Of a stretch of 64,000 bases of DNA, positions 32,629 to 41,685 are shown piece by piece. The stretch spans positions 62,001 to 126,000 of the forward strand of contig CAJTEX010000003.1 in assembly GCA_910575615.1 (NCBI GenBank), written 5' to 3'. Under the pieces are notes generated by a model. The model saw only the letters and a program-made list of their open reading frames with translations, did not search any database and had not been told where the DNA came from. The position numbers and the translations under genes are program-made. Source of the DNA: Bacteroidales bacterium (GTDB taxonomy: Bacteria > Bacteroidota > Bacteroidia > Bacteroidales > Muribaculaceae). The first letter of the stretch is position 1. Each line of letters opens with the position of its first letter.

Positions 32629-33722
32629 CACTCAAACAAATCCGGGCTGTTGACAATTACTGCGTCAAAACGTCGTTCAGGGCTGAGCAGGTTCTGACCT
32701 CCTCCGAGGATGATGTTTTTTATTTCATTCTTGGATATTCTCGGATGTGACAGCTCTGCGCAGTTGAGGAACTCATATGTCTGTATCCCGCTTAAAGCAT
32801 ACGCCTTGTCATTGGCAATGTTGTATGAATGTAGCCTGACAATACGCCGGTAGTCAAATTGGCCGTAGACAGACACATAGTCGAGCAGCATAAGGTAAAT
32901 CCATATGATGGCGCGCATTGGGCGGGTGATTCTTTTGCTGTTGTAGCTGTCTTTCCTGTTGCACATCTGTATGACCGCAAGGTTGCTCCATACGAATACG
33001 TCAAGGCAGTCTTCCGACAGTATGGACTTGCCGCCTTGTGTTTTCCATACCGGCTGGATTATAAGGGGAGTCTGGTTGCGTTGAAGATACGTGCTGATAT
33101 TCAGGATTGACTTAAGTATCAGTTGGTAATGAGGCAGTACTTCATCAGGTTCTTCCCAATGATTGATTTTGGGCACAATGCTTAGCATCTCTCGGAGAAT
33201 CTCTTTCTCGTCGTTTGTGTTGAAGCAATTGCAGATGCTGCACGCGATGAAATTTATTGTTGGCGGTCTGACCACAATTTCGCAGCTGTATTTCTCTTCA
33301 GACAAATGCTTGGTAGTTGAGTCGGGCAACGCGGTGAGCTTGATTTCCAATCCGATTAATGCGGAATTGGAAGGGGTTGAGGTGTCGAGCATCACCAGGT
33401 CGATTTTTTCACGTTCGCCTGTGTAAAATCGGTCGTATGCCGAGAAACTGGACTCAAAGTTGTAGAACGCGTATTGAGAAAGAGGATCAATGCGAAACAA
33501 ATCCGTGCCGCTTATGGTCTTGTGTATAACGTTGTTTTCGCTATCGGTGCAAAGATACACCGGCATAACTCCTTTATGGCTCATATATGCCACCAATGAT
33601 GCCGGGAATGAACTGTTGAACTGGTTTTTACCCCAATAATATTCCTGGCTGTAATCTCTGCTGGAATTATTGTGGTCTTGCCCGAATAGCCCGGGTTCAT
33701 TTCTTTTTGCGTTCATAATCAT
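32628..33722 (-). CDS. Type II restriction endonuclease, HindVP-like
   Basis: The 364-residue protein resembles the HindVP family, whose founding member cuts GRCGYC. It shares the recalled N-terminal pattern YYWGKNQFNSSFPASLVAYM and a PD-(D/E)xK-like core: KIDLVMLDTS, then IGLEIKLTALPDSTTK, giving the D...ExK catalytic set. The C-terminal half is unrecognised. Family assignment rests on memory of motifs and is moderate; restriction function is also supported by the coupled C5-methyltransferase. The frame is open to 33743, but the promoter at 33745 would start transcription after that codon, so the ATG at 33722 (or 33716) is preferred. Base composition is AT-richer than the surroundings. Confidence 0.68.
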   Translation of the reverse strand: MIMNAKRNEPGLFGQDHNNSSRDYSQEYYWGKNQFNSSFPASLVAYMSHKGVMPVYLCTDSENNVIHKTISGTDLFRIDPLSQYAFYNFESSFSAYDRFYTGEREKIDLVMLDTSTPSNSALIGLEIKLTALPDSTTKHLSEEKYSCEIVVRPPTINFIACSICNCFNTNDEKEILREMLSIVPKINHWEEPDEVLPHYQLILKSILNISTYLQRNQTPLIIQPVWKTQGGKSILSEDCLDVFVWSNLAVIQMCNRKDSYNSKRITRPMRAIIWIYLMLLDYVSVYGQFDYRRIVRLHSYNIANDKAYALSGIQTYEFLNCAELSHPRISKNEIKNIILGGGQNLLSPERRFDAVIVNSPDLFE

Positions 33723-33744
33723 CGTTGCATTCGTTATAGACATA

Positions 33745-33775
33745 CAAAGTTACGAAAAATTGGGATAACCCCAAC
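33745..33775 (-). promoter_or_regulatory. Promoter of the restriction-modification genes
   Basis: GTTG (33775-33772), 19 bp, then TAACTTTG (33752-33745) on the minus strand. The predicted start near 33738 leaves a very short leader and excludes the furthest upstream start codon of the nuclease. Confidence 0.6.
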
Positions 33776-33804
33776 TGTTGTGGTGTTGATTTTGGCGGGG
33801 ATGT

Positions 33805-33835
33805 TTTGGGATTTGAAATATTTGGTGTAAATTTG
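33805..33835 (+). promoter_or_regulatory. Consensus promoter of the pyrH operon
   Basis: TTTG (33805-33808), 19 bp, then TAAATTTG (33828-33835). Both elements are full matches; the transcript should begin near 33842, some 45 bases before pyrH. Confidence 0.78.
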
Positions 33836-33887
33836 TGAAATCGAAACATAGGTATGTGTTAAAACGACTTCATAAACCGACAACGAC

Positions 33888-34598
33888 ATGCGAGCAAAAT
33901 ATAAGAGAGTGCTGCTGAAGCTCAGCGGCGAGTCACTGATGGGTGCCCAGCATTACGGCATCGATCCCATACGCCTGGATGAATACGCGGCCCAGATAAA
34001 GGCCGTGGTGGAGACAGGTGTGCAGGTGGCCATCGTCATCGGCGGGGGCAACATCTTCCGCGGGATGCAGGGCGCAGCCAAGGGCTTCGACCGCGTGAAA
34101 GGTGACCAGATGGGAATGCTGGCCACCGTCATCAACTCGCTGGCCCTCTCCTCCGCCTTGGAGGCGAAGGGGCAGAAAGCCCAGGTGTTCACGGCCATCG
34201 CCATGCACCCCATAGGCAACCATTACAGCAAGTGGCGCGCCATTGAGGCGATGGAGCGCGGCGAAGTGGCGATCCTCTCGGGAGGGACGGGAAACCCGTT
34301 CTTCACCACCGACACCGGAGCCGCCCTGCGCGGCGTGGAGGTGGAGGCCGAGGTTATGCTCAAAGGCACTCGCGTCGACGGCATATACACCGCCGACCCG
34401 GAGAAAGACCCCACCGCGACCAAGTTCTCGGAAATCACCTATGACGAGGTCTACACCCGTGGTCTCAAGGTGATGGACCTTACCGCCACCGCCCTCTGCA
34501 AGGAGAACCACCTGCCGATCATCGTCTTCGATATGGACACTGTAGGCAACCTCGGCAAGGTCCTTTCAGGCGAACCCATCGGCACCCTTGTCTATTGA
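33888..34598 (+). CDS. pyrH: UMP kinase
   Basis: PyrH phosphorylates UMP to UDP. The 236-residue protein has the amino-acid-kinase fold: RVLLKLSGESLMG at the N-terminus, VAIVIGGGNIFRGMQGA, DQMGMLATVINSLAL, AILSGGTGNPFFTTDTGAAL, VDGIYTADPEKDPTA and TALCKENHLPIIVFDM. It is the first gene of a seven-gene plus-strand run and is followed by frr, a pairing conserved across bacteria. Confidence 0.97.
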   Translation: MRAKYKRVLLKLSGESLMGAQHYGIDPIRLDEYAAQIKAVVETGVQVAIVIGGGNIFRGMQGAAKGFDRVKGDQMGMLATVINSLALSSALEAKGQKAQVFTAIAMHPIGNHYSKWRAIEAMERGEVAILSGGTGNPFFTTDTGAALRGVEVEAEVMLKGTRVDGIYTADPEKDPTATKFSEITYDEVYTRGLKVMDLTATALCKENHLPIIVFDMDTVGNLGKVLSGEPIGTLVY

Positions 34599-34634
34599 AC
34601 CTCAGAATACAAACTTTAAACGCTATACAACCCC

Positions 34635-35195
34635 ATGACTGACCCAAAGACATACCTTGGCCCGGCCGAGGAGAAAATGGAGATGGCTGTGATTTATCTC
34701 GACGAGACCCTGGCCCGCATCCGCGCCGGGAAAGCCAACCCCAAGATTCTTGAGGGAATCCGTGTCGAATACTACAGCTCGGCGGCTCCCATCTCGAACG
34801 TAGCCAACATCTCGGTGCCCGACGCGCGCACCATCGCCATCACCCCCTGGGAGAAATCGATGTTCAAGGAAATCGAGAAGGCCATCATCAACTCCGAGCT
34901 GGGCATCATGCCTGAGAACAACGGCGAGATCATCCGCCTTTCGATTCCACCGCTGACCGAAGACCGCCGCAAGCAGCTCGTGAAGCAGTCGAAGGCCGAG
35001 GCCGAAGACGCGAAAGTGTCGGTGCGCAACGCCCGCCGCGACGCCATCGATGGCCTGAAAAAAGCCATCAAGCAGGGTATGCCCGAGGATGTCGAGAAAG
35101 ACGCCGAGGCTACCGCCCAGAAGCTCCACGACAAGTTCATCAAGAAAATCGATGACCTTTTCGCTGCCAAGGAGAAAGAAATCCTGACCGTCTGA
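34635..35195 (+). CDS. frr: Ribosome recycling factor
   Basis: RRF splits post-termination ribosomes together with EF-G. The 186-residue product has the usual length and markers: [80 protein letters not shown] and [19 protein letters not shown]. It lies 36 bases after pyrH. Confidence 0.97.
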   Translation: MTDPKTYLGPAEEKMEMAVIYLDETLARIRAGKANPKILEGIRVEYYSSAAPISNVANISVPDARTIAITPWEKSMFKEIEKAIINSELGIMPENNGEIIRLSIPPLTEDRRKQLVKQSKAEAEDAKVSVRNARRDAIDGLKKAIKQGMPEDVEKDAEATAQKLHDKFIKKIDDLFAAKEKEILTV

Positions 35196-35250
35196 CGGTC
35201 AAAAGTGGGGGGAGGGCGGCTGGCCCATCCTCCGAAATCGATTTACCGAC

Positions 35251-36030
35251 ATGCAGACCGTACTGTTCCACGAGACTATTTTCGGCCCGATACACTCCCG
35301 TCGTCTGGGGACATCGCTTGGTGTCAACCTAACCCCCGATGACGGGAAAATCTGTTCGTTCGACTGCCTGTATTGCGAGGCCGGGTTCAACGCCCAAGGC
35401 CCCGGCACCACCGGTTTCGCCCCCCGGGCGGAGGTGGCGCGGATGCTTGAGGAGAAGTTGCGCGGCATGAAAGAACGAGGAGAAAAGCTCGATGTCATCA
35501 CCTTCTCGGGCAACGGAGAACCTACGCTCCACCCCGATTTCCCCGCAGTGGCAGGGGATGTCATGGCCCTGCGCGACCGGTTCTACCCCGAGGCGAAGGT
35601 GAGCGTGCTGACCAACTCCACCCGCCTGGCCGACCCCGCTGTCGCCGAGGCGTTGAAGAGGGTCGACAACAACATCCTGAAGCTTGATTCGGCCATTGAC
35701 TCCACCATCCGTGTGCTTGACCGGCCCAATGCCCCCGGTTTTACCGCCGACAAGGTGATAGGGCAGCTAAGTCAGTTTGCCGGCACAGGCATCATACAGA
35801 CAATGATGCTGCGAGGGGAGTGGGAAGGCCACACGGTCGACAACACCACCCCCGAGGAGGTGGCCGCGCTGGTGGAGGCATACCGGGCCATCTCTCCGCG
35901 CGAGATAATGCTCTACTCGATTGACAGGCCTACCCCGGCCCGCATGCTCGAGAAAATCCCTCCGGAGGAGCTGGCCGAAATCGGCCGGAGGATAGAGGCC
36001 GAGACCGGAATACCGGTGCAGGTCAACTGA
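35251..36030 (+). CDS. Radical SAM protein, COG0731-like
   Basis: The 259-residue product has the motif CSFDCLYCEAG (CxxxCxxC) for the [4Fe-4S] cluster, then VITFSGNGEPTLHPDFP for SAM binding, VLTNSTRL, and NILKLDSAIDSTIRVLDRP. The opening FGPIHSRRLGTSLGVNLTP is typical of a group of small radical SAM proteins related to the wybutosine-pathway enzymes of archaea, whose bacterial substrate is unknown. It lies in the pyrH-ruvC operon with 55-base and 22-base gaps. Confidence 0.85.
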   Translation: MQTVLFHETIFGPIHSRRLGTSLGVNLTPDDGKICSFDCLYCEAGFNAQGPGTTGFAPRAEVARMLEEKLRGMKERGEKLDVITFSGNGEPTLHPDFPAVAGDVMALRDRFYPEAKVSVLTNSTRLADPAVAEALKRVDNNILKLDSAIDSTIRVLDRPNAPGFTADKVIGQLSQFAGTGIIQTMMLRGEWEGHTVDNTTPEEVAALVEAYRAISPREIMLYSIDRPTPARMLEKIPPEELAEIGRRIEAETGIPVQVN

Positions 36031-36052
36031 AATACACAACCCGTCAACCCCT

Positions 36053-36982
36053 ATGGTGAAACTCGCTCCGGGCGACAAGGTGGCAATCCTCTCCCCGGCT
36101 TCAATGATAAATCCCGCGTATGTCGAGGGGGCTGTGGCCACCCTGCGGCAGTGGGGATTGCGTCCCGAGGTCATGCCACACACGTTGGGACAGAGCGGAT
36201 CGTTCAGCGCCACGGCCACCGACCGCCTCGCCGATTTCAGGATGGCCCTGCTCGACGACGATGTCAAGGCGATTATATGCAGCCGAGGTGGTTACGGATG
36301 CATTCACCTGCTGCCTGAACTTGACCGCGTGATGTCTTCGGGCGAGGTGGCCCCGAAATGGCTTGTGGGATTCAGCGATGTCTCCGCCCTGCATGCCCTC
36401 TGGGGAAGGCACCGATGGCCCTCGGTGCATGCCTCGATGACAAAGCATCTTGCCCTCGCCGGGCCTGACAACAGCCTCAACCAGAGATTGCTCTCGATTT
36501 TGCGCGGAGAAAAGCTCCGGCTTGATTTACCCACAGGATTCTCCGGCGTGGAGGCCGGAAGGCTGAGCCGCGAGGGTGTGTGCCGCGGTATGGTCGTGGG
36601 TGGCAACCTTGCAGTGCTTGGCGGCCTGGTAGGCACCCCGTTCAACCCGATAAGGCCCGGCACGATACTGCTGATTGAGGATATCGCCGAACCGATCTAC
36701 AAGGTGGAGCGTATCCTCTGGCAGCTCCGCATGGCCGGAATTTTCGACAGCCTCGCCGGGCTGATTGTGGGGCAGTTCACCGACTATCGCGCCCCGTCGG
36801 CCGACCATGCCGACATGTACGCGATGATCAATGCTTTCCTCTCACAGGGGGGAGGAAACGCCGCTTTCCCGGTGGCGATGGATGTCCCGGTGGGGCATGT
36901 CGACACCAATCACCCTGTCATCCTAAACCTTGCGGCGGAGCTTGAGGTAGGCGAAGGCTCCGCGACACTCCGGTATCATTGA
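36053..36982 (+). CDS. LD-carboxypeptidase (peptidase S66)
   Basis: The enzyme releases D-alanine from tetrapeptides during peptidoglycan recycling. The 309-residue product shows GDKVAILSPASMINPAYVEG, the SRGGYGCIHLLPELD segment, the nucleophile motif WLVGFSDVSALHAL, the glutamate region ILLIEDIAEPIYKVERIL, and the histidine in VPVGHVDTNHPV. No signal peptide is present, in line with a cytoplasmic recycling role. Confidence 0.92.
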   Translation: MVKLAPGDKVAILSPASMINPAYVEGAVATLRQWGLRPEVMPHTLGQSGSFSATATDRLADFRMALLDDDVKAIICSRGGYGCIHLLPELDRVMSSGEVAPKWLVGFSDVSALHALWGRHRWPSVHASMTKHLALAGPDNSLNQRLLSILRGEKLRLDLPTGFSGVEAGRLSREGVCRGMVVGGNLAVLGGLVGTPFNPIRPGTILLIEDIAEPIYKVERILWQLRMAGIFDSLAGLIVGQFTDYRAPSADHADMYAMINAFLSQGGGNAAFPVAMDVPVGHVDTNHPVILNLAAELEVGEGSATLRYH

Positions 36983-37010
36983 AAACCAGTCGTGACCGTA
37001 AAAAACGAGT

Positions 37011-37829
37011 ATGTGTGTGATGAATACCTCTGATTATGACAAAAGGGAAACACCCCTTTTCTCGGTGATAACCGTCACCTACAATGCCGAGAAAGAGCTT
37101 CCTGCCACCTTGAAAAGTGTCAGGGAGCAGACATTCGACAGCTACGAGCATCTGATTGTCGACGGCGCGTCGTCTGACGGCACTCTGAGGATTGCCAAGG
37201 AAGGCGCTCCTGACTCGCAGACGCTTGTCTCCTCGCCCGACCATGGGCTGTATGACGCGATGAACAAGGGGCTCGACCTCGCCACAGGCGACTACGTCGT
37301 GTTTCTCAACGCCGGCGACGCGTTCCATTCGCGCGACACGCTCAGCCTGCTGGCCCGGAAGATTCTCGACAACGATTTCCCCGGGGTGGTCTACGGGCAG
37401 ACCGACCTTGTGGACTCCTCGCGCCGCCGTGTCGCCGGCCGACATCTCGAAGCCCCCTCGCAGCTCTCCTACGACAGCTTCAAGGAGGGGATGGTGGTCT
37501 GCCACCAGGCATTCGTCGTGTTGCGGCGCATCGCAGGGTATTTCGATACAAGCTACCGATTCTCGGCCGATTACGAATGGTGTATCAGGGTGTTGCAGCA
37601 TTCGCGCAACAACTGTTACGTCGACAGCGTGCTTGTCGACTACCTTATGGAGGGTATGACCACGCGCAACCGCCGGGCGTCGCTGGCCGAACGATTCAAG
37701 ATAATGTGTCATTATTACGGCACACTGCCCACAATATGGCGTCATCTGGGCTTCCTCCCCAGATTCCTGCGCCGCCGCAAGCTTGAGAAAGAATTTTCGG
37801 CCTCTGCCGGGGCCTCATCTTCGGAATAA
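37011..37829 (+). CDS. Family 2 glycosyltransferase
   Basis: The 272-residue product is a WcaE-like GT2: PLFSVITVTYNAEKELPATL, LIVDGASSDGTLRIAKE, SPDHGLYDAMNKGLDLATGD and VVFLNAGDAFHSRD, then FSADYEWCIRVLQH. No transmembrane segment is obvious. The start may be the ATG at 37020. Sugar and acceptor are unknown. It sits between the carboxypeptidase and the DUF4286 gene. Confidence 0.88.
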   Translation: MCVMNTSDYDKRETPLFSVITVTYNAEKELPATLKSVREQTFDSYEHLIVDGASSDGTLRIAKEGAPDSQTLVSSPDHGLYDAMNKGLDLATGDYVVFLNAGDAFHSRDTLSLLARKILDNDFPGVVYGQTDLVDSSRRRVAGRHLEAPSQLSYDSFKEGMVVCHQAFVVLRRIAGYFDTSYRFSADYEWCIRVLQHSRNNCYVDSVLVDYLMEGMTTRNRRASLAERFKIMCHYYGTLPTIWRHLGFLPRFLRRRKLEKEFSASAGASSSE

Positions 37830-37832
37830 GAA

Positions 37833-38138
37833 ATGACGATACTCAACACCACATTCATTGTCGCCGACCACCTGATGGAGCTGTTCCTCGCGTGGGCGCG
37901 GCAAGCATATATGCCAGCCCTGCGCGACGCAGGGATTTTCACCGCCCCCACGATGGCCAAGGTTCTTGCCAAAGTTGAGCCGGGGGCCACATCAATTGCC
38001 ATCCAGGCCCGTTGCCACGCACTGGAAGAGGCAACAAGGTGGCATGACGAGACCGCCGCGCTGCTCAAGGATGACCTGACAGCCCGTTTCGGCCAGCAGG
38101 TATTGTTTTTCACCACCTACATGGAGGTGGTGGAATGA
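37833..38138 (+). CDS. DUF4286 protein
   Basis: The 101-residue product has the layout of the DUF4286 family: [51 protein letters not shown] and [12 protein letters not shown]. The function is unknown; it is a small cytoplasmic alpha-beta protein with a ferredoxin-like look. It starts 3 bases after the glycosyltransferase stop and overlaps ruvC by four bases (ATGA). Confidence 0.85.
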   Translation: MTILNTTFIVADHLMELFLAWARQAYMPALRDAGIFTAPTMAKVLAKVEPGATSIAIQARCHALEEATRWHDETAALLKDDLTARFGQQVLFFTTYMEVVE

Positions 38139-38695
38139 GCGACGAGAGGGTCATAATCGGCATCGACCCCGGCACGAACGTGATGGGTTACGGCATACTG
38201 GGGGTCAACGGCAAGACACCACGCCTTGTGGCGATGGGGGTCATAAAGCTGTCGAAATTCGACAGCCACTACCTGCGCCTGAGGCGCATCCATGAGAGGG
38301 TGCTTGGCCTTGTCGAGCAGTATCTCCCCGACGAGATGGCGATCGAGGCCCCTTTCTTCGGCAAGAACGTGCAGTCGATGCTGAAACTCGGACGTGCCCA
38401 GGGGGTGGCGATGGCCGCCGCCCTTGTGCGCGACATACCCATCACCGAATATGAGCCGCGCAAGATAAAGATGGCCATCACCGGCAGCGGGGCTGCATCC
38501 AAGGAGCAGGTGCAGGAGATGTTGCGGCGCATCCTGTCGATACCGCGCGAGCAGCTGCTGCCCGAGCTTGACGCGACCGATGCCCTCGCCGCCGCCCTCT
38601 GCCATTTCTACGAGACCTCCAAACCGGTCTCTTCCTCATCGGCAAAATCCTGGAAAGCTTTCATCGCGGCCAATCCCTCCAGGGTCAAGAAATAG
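38135..38695 (+). CDS. ruvC: Holliday junction resolvase RuvC
   Basis: RuvC cleaves Holliday junctions during recombinational repair. The 186-residue protein keeps all four acidic catalytic residues: Asp in [14 protein letters not shown], Glu in [16 protein letters not shown], and two Asp in [16 protein letters not shown]. It is the last gene of the pyrH run. Confidence 0.96.
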   Translation: MSDERVIIGIDPGTNVMGYGILGVNGKTPRLVAMGVIKLSKFDSHYLRLRRIHERVLGLVEQYLPDEMAIEAPFFGKNVQSMLKLGRAQGVAMAAALVRDIPITEYEPRKIKMAITGSGAASKEQVQEMLRRILSIPREQLLPELDATDALAAALCHFYETSKPVSSSSAKSWKAFIAANPSRVKK

Positions 38696-38706
38696 ACGGA
38701 AACAAG

Positions 38707-38738
38707 CCTGGCTGACAGTTTGAGTGCTGCCAGCCAGG
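38707..38738 (-). terminator. Hairpin between ruvC and the convergent lipoprotein
   Basis: CCTGGCTG and CAGCCAGG pair perfectly over 8 bp around a 16-base loop with weak internal pairing. On the minus strand it is followed by CTTGTTTCC; on the plus strand there is no T-run. It could stop either convergent transcript. Confidence 0.45.
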
Positions 38739-38778
38739 ATATGCGTTGATGTCTCAGGTCTTCAACAATATATGGTCA

Positions 38779-39450
38779 TCAATAATATATGATGGAACGC
38801 TCTTCGGTACGCGGTTCCCAATCTTCTCCATTCTGAGTGAGACGTTCTACCCGTTTTGTCCAGTTTCCATTGGAGTCTTTTCCTGAATTGTAGTTGAAAT
38901 TGTGTGTGTCGACCGATCCGTCGGGGTATGAGCGGGTCACCTTTGCCACATCACCCTCAGGGGTGTATTCCATCCGGTAAACGATACCACCCTCAGCGTC
39001 GTAGTTGGGCTGGTATGTCACCGAGGCCACACGGCCTGAGTTGTCATACTCGTATGTGTAGTTGATGTCCTGGAACAGGATGCGGGAGATACGTCCCTCG
39101 GAGTCGCGTGAAATCGACGTGGGATATTCGATTTCCTCGTCGCATTCGTCGACAACCATAGTGAATGACTCGAGTCTGCCTCGGTCGTCATTCTTAAGGT
39201 CTTTGGCGGAGCCGTTTTCGACAGCCCATCCAAGTTCGTTGATGTACCCGTCGGTGTCAAATCCGATTCGTGACATGCCGAGCATGTAGATGGGAGCGTC
39301 GGCATATTTGACGTTGCCGTTAAATCCTATGCTCTGGGCATCGGTCATCACCGTCGCGTTGTCTGCCGGCTGGGCCTCGGCGGAATTGTTTGAGCTGCTG
39401 CAAGCGGCCAGCAAGAACACTGCCGCGATACTTGAAATCATTTTTTTCAT
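38779..39450 (-). CDS. Lipoprotein with YD-repeat-like region
   Basis: The 223-residue product has a signal peptide and lipobox LAAC, followed by a Ser/Asn spacer. The mature part contains repeated short units resembling YD repeats: TYEYDNSGRVASVTYQP, YRMEYTPEGDVAKVTRSYPD and GRISRILFQDINY. Such repeats form beta-structures in secreted proteins; the role here is unknown. The base composition is slightly AT-richer than the neighbours. It has no recognisable promoter and appears monocistronic. Confidence 0.72.
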   Translation of the reverse strand: MKKMISSIAAVFLLAACSSSNNSAEAQPADNATVMTDAQSIGFNGNVKYADAPIYMLGMSRIGFDTDGYINELGWAVENGSAKDLKNDDRGRLESFTMVVDECDEEIEYPTSISRDSEGRISRILFQDINYTYEYDNSGRVASVTYQPNYDAEGGIVYRMEYTPEGDVAKVTRSYPDGSVDTHNFNYNSGKDSNGNWTKRVERLTQNGEDWEPRTEERSIIYY

Positions 39451-39555
39451 AAGTGTGTAGGATTGGTTTATGTGGATGTTTTGCCGGGATGGGATGCTTG
39501 GTTATGCTTCCCGGCGGTTATGATTGTGTCGGTGGAAGCAGGAGGTAAGGTCAGG

Positions 39556-40263
39556 TCATTTGTCTTGCGCGTCGCCCTGGCGTAGTAGGGATGCCAGGCG
39601 GGCCACCCCCTGGGTGGCTGGCAGGGGGATGACGGTGACCCCGGCGGGCACGGAGGCAGGGTTGGGGTCGATATAGTAGACCGGGACACCGGGGCGCACG
39701 TAATGGAGCAGCCCGGCGGCGGGATAGACATTCAGCGATGTGCCTATGACCACGAAGATGTCAGCCTCCCAGACAAGCTCCACGGCAGGCTCGATGTTGG
39801 GGACTGCCTCCTGGAAGAACACGATATGGGGGCGCACATGGTGGCCGTCGATTACCGTGTCGGGTGTGGTCTCGAAAAAGGGGCCTGACGGATGCAGCTC
39901 GTAGACCTTGGTCTCGTCGTCGAGCGCGCGCACCTTCATCAGCTCGCCATGGAGGTGGAGTATGTGTTTCGAGCCGGCTTTCTCATGGAGGTTGTCGACA
40001 TTCTGGGTGATGATGTAGACATCATAGTCCTTTTCGAGGTCGACAAGGCCGAGATGCCCGGCGTTGGGGAGCGCGTCGATGAGTTGCCGGCGGCGGTCGT
40101 TATAGAACTTGTGGATAAGTCCGGGATTGCGGCGGAAGCCGTCGGCCGAGGCCACTTCCATCACATCATAGTTTTCCCATAGCCCGTCAGCGTCGCGGAA
40201 GGTCTTTATGCCGCTCTCGGCGCTTATGCCCGCGCCGGTTGAGATTACTAATTTCTTTTTCAT
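39556..40263 (-). CDS. cobB: NAD-dependent protein deacylase (sirtuin), zinc-less
   Basis: Sirtuins remove acyl groups from lysines using NAD. The 235-residue protein shows the NAD site GAGISAESGIKTFRDADGLW, the Tyr/Arg pair in HKFYNDRRRQL that marks desuccinylase-type (SIRT5-like) sirtuins, TQNVDNLHEKAG, the catalytic His in LHLHGELMKV, and VIGTSLNVYPAAGL. The protein contains no cysteine at all, so the usual four-Cys zinc site is absent; similar zinc-less sirtuins are known in this phylum. It follows a membrane protein gene and ends a minus-strand run. Confidence 0.93.
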   Translation of the reverse strand: MKKKLVISTGAGISAESGIKTFRDADGLWENYDVMEVASADGFRRNPGLIHKFYNDRRRQLIDALPNAGHLGLVDLEKDYDVYIITQNVDNLHEKAGSKHILHLHGELMKVRALDDETKVYELHPSGPFFETTPDTVIDGHHVRPHIVFFQEAVPNIEPAVELVWEADIFVVIGTSLNVYPAAGLLHYVRPGVPVYYIDPNPASVPAGVTVIPLPATQGVARLASLLRQGDAQDK

Positions 40264-40305
40264 GATGGTCAGAAGGTATGTAGTGGATATTATAACGCCT
40301 GCGGG

Positions 40306-40608
40306 TCAGCGATAGTTGGCTTGTCCGCCGATGGTGCATGCCAGGTAGAAGAAACAGAGGTGGCTGAGCAGCAGAAGCGCGAGTATGATCCAGCACATCA
40401 GCGTGCGTCGGCCGTAACACTGCCAGGCCAGCATGGCTGACGCGATGGTGTAGAGGGGATAAAACCATGTCAGTCCCTCTATGGTCATGTCGCCGGAGGC
40501 CAGCAGGTTGCCCATAAGGGGGAATGACACGCCCGGAAGCGCGCAGAGGATTATGATGGCCAGCATCCACAGGGGGACACGTCTGCCGGTGTTGGTGTTT
40601 TCTTCCAT
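40306..40608 (-). CDS. Small membrane protein, unknown function
   Basis: The 100-residue product has three hydrophobic segments (LWMLAIIILCALPGVSFPLM, YPLYTIASAMLAWQCYG, LMCWIILALLLLSHLCFFYL) and no signal peptide. I recognise no family. It lies between the epimerase (30 bases upstream) and cobB (42 bases downstream) on the same strand. Confidence 0.65.
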   Translation of the reverse strand: MEENTNTGRRVPLWMLAIIILCALPGVSFPLMGNLLASGDMTIEGLTWFYPLYTIASAMLAWQCYGRRTLMCWIILALLLLSHLCFFYLACTIGGQANYR

Positions 40609-40638
40609 TGTGGTCAGAGGATTGTGGCAAATGGCGGT

Positions 40639-41685
40639 TCAGAGGCCGGCGCGGTAGGCGCGTACTGTCTCGCGGATGCCGTCGCGCAGAGAGAATCTGG
40701 TCTTGAATCCGAAGTCGCGTTGGGCCGCCGAGACATCGGCGTTCCAGTTGCGTTGCTTCATTATCTTGAATTTGTCGCGGTTGAGGGTCGACGGCTTGGC
40801 CCGGAAATGGCCGATTTTCTCGGCGGCATATGATGCCACCCATGTCAGCCATAACGGCAGCCTTACGGGTATGACCCATTTCGTGCCAAGCTCCTCGGCG
40901 ACAATCCTGCGGAATTCCTTCTGGGTGTATGACCGCTCCTCGGAGATGATGTATCTCTTACCCTCCACGCCGGCGGCCAGCGCGTCAAACATGGCGTCGA
41001 CCAGGTCGTCGACATAGATGAATGTCAGCATCTGGGGCCTGAAGCCGACCCCGAAGTCAAAGTGGGAGTCGATTGACTTCACCATCATCAGGTAATCCTT
41101 CTCGTGTGGTCCATAGACCCCTGTCGGGCGGAATATTATGTAGGGTATGCCCCCCTGGAACTCGAGATACTGCTCGGCCTTGACCTTCGACAGGCCGTAT
41201 CGGGTGTTGGGATTGGGTATCGATGACTCGTCGAGGGGGGTGTAATTCTTTTCGTCGCCGGGGCCGAGCGCAGACAGCGAACTCATGAACAGCAGCCGCG
41301 ACGGCACCCTGGATGTCTTTTTCAGCGTCTCCACAAACCGGCGCAGATACTCGTAGTTGACCAGGTTGAACTCGGGGAAGGTCGCCGCCTTGGTGGCCCC
41401 GAGATTGTAGATGATGTAATCCCAAGGCTCGCTTTCAGAGAGGGCCGACTCGAGCTGCGACGGGTCATCGTAGTCGAGAACGAGAAACCGCAGTGACGGG
41501 TCGGTCAGGTGGCGGCGCGATGTCGACTCCCTGACGGCGGCGGTGACCTCCATCCCGCGGGCTATCCCCGCTCGGCAGATGAATCCGCCGATGAATCCCC
41601 CCGCCCCGACCACGAGGAGCCGCTTTCCGGCGAGTGTGGCGGGAGAGGACACGGTCTGCATGGATGTTTTTTCTGTCTCTTTCAT
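40639..41685 (-). CDS. NAD-dependent epimerase/dehydratase
   Basis: The 348-residue product is an extended short-chain dehydrogenase: the GxxGxxG loop in RLLVVGAGGFIGGFICRAG, the catalytic serine segment LLFMSSLSALGP, YGLSKVKAEQYL with the Tyr and Lys, and FRPTGVYGPHEKDYL. The substrate is probably a nucleotide sugar or related compound, given the glycosyltransferase just upstream with a four-base overlap. Confidence 0.85.
   Translation of the reverse strand: MKETEKTSMQTVSSPATLAGKRLLVVGAGGFIGGFICRAGIARGMEVTAAVRESTSRRHLTDPSLRFLVLDYDDPSQLESALSESEPWDYIIYNLGATKAATFPEFNLVNYEYLRRFVETLKKTSRVPSRLLFMSSLSALGPGDEKNYTPLDESSIPNPNTRYGLSKVKAEQYLEFQGGIPYIIFRPTGVYGPHEKDYLMMVKSIDSHFDFGVGFRPQMLTFIYVDDLVDAMFDALAAGVEGKRYIISEERSYTQKEFRRIVAEELGTKWVIPVRLPLWLTWVASYAAEKIGHFRAKPSTLNRDKFKIMKQRNWNADVSAAQRDFGFKTRFSLRDGIRETVRAYRAGL

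Noticed and set aside
39483-39515. Inverted repeat GCCGGGA/TCCCGGC downstream of cobB.
   Set aside because: The loop is long and no U-tract follows on the relevant strand, so it could not be called a terminator with confidence.
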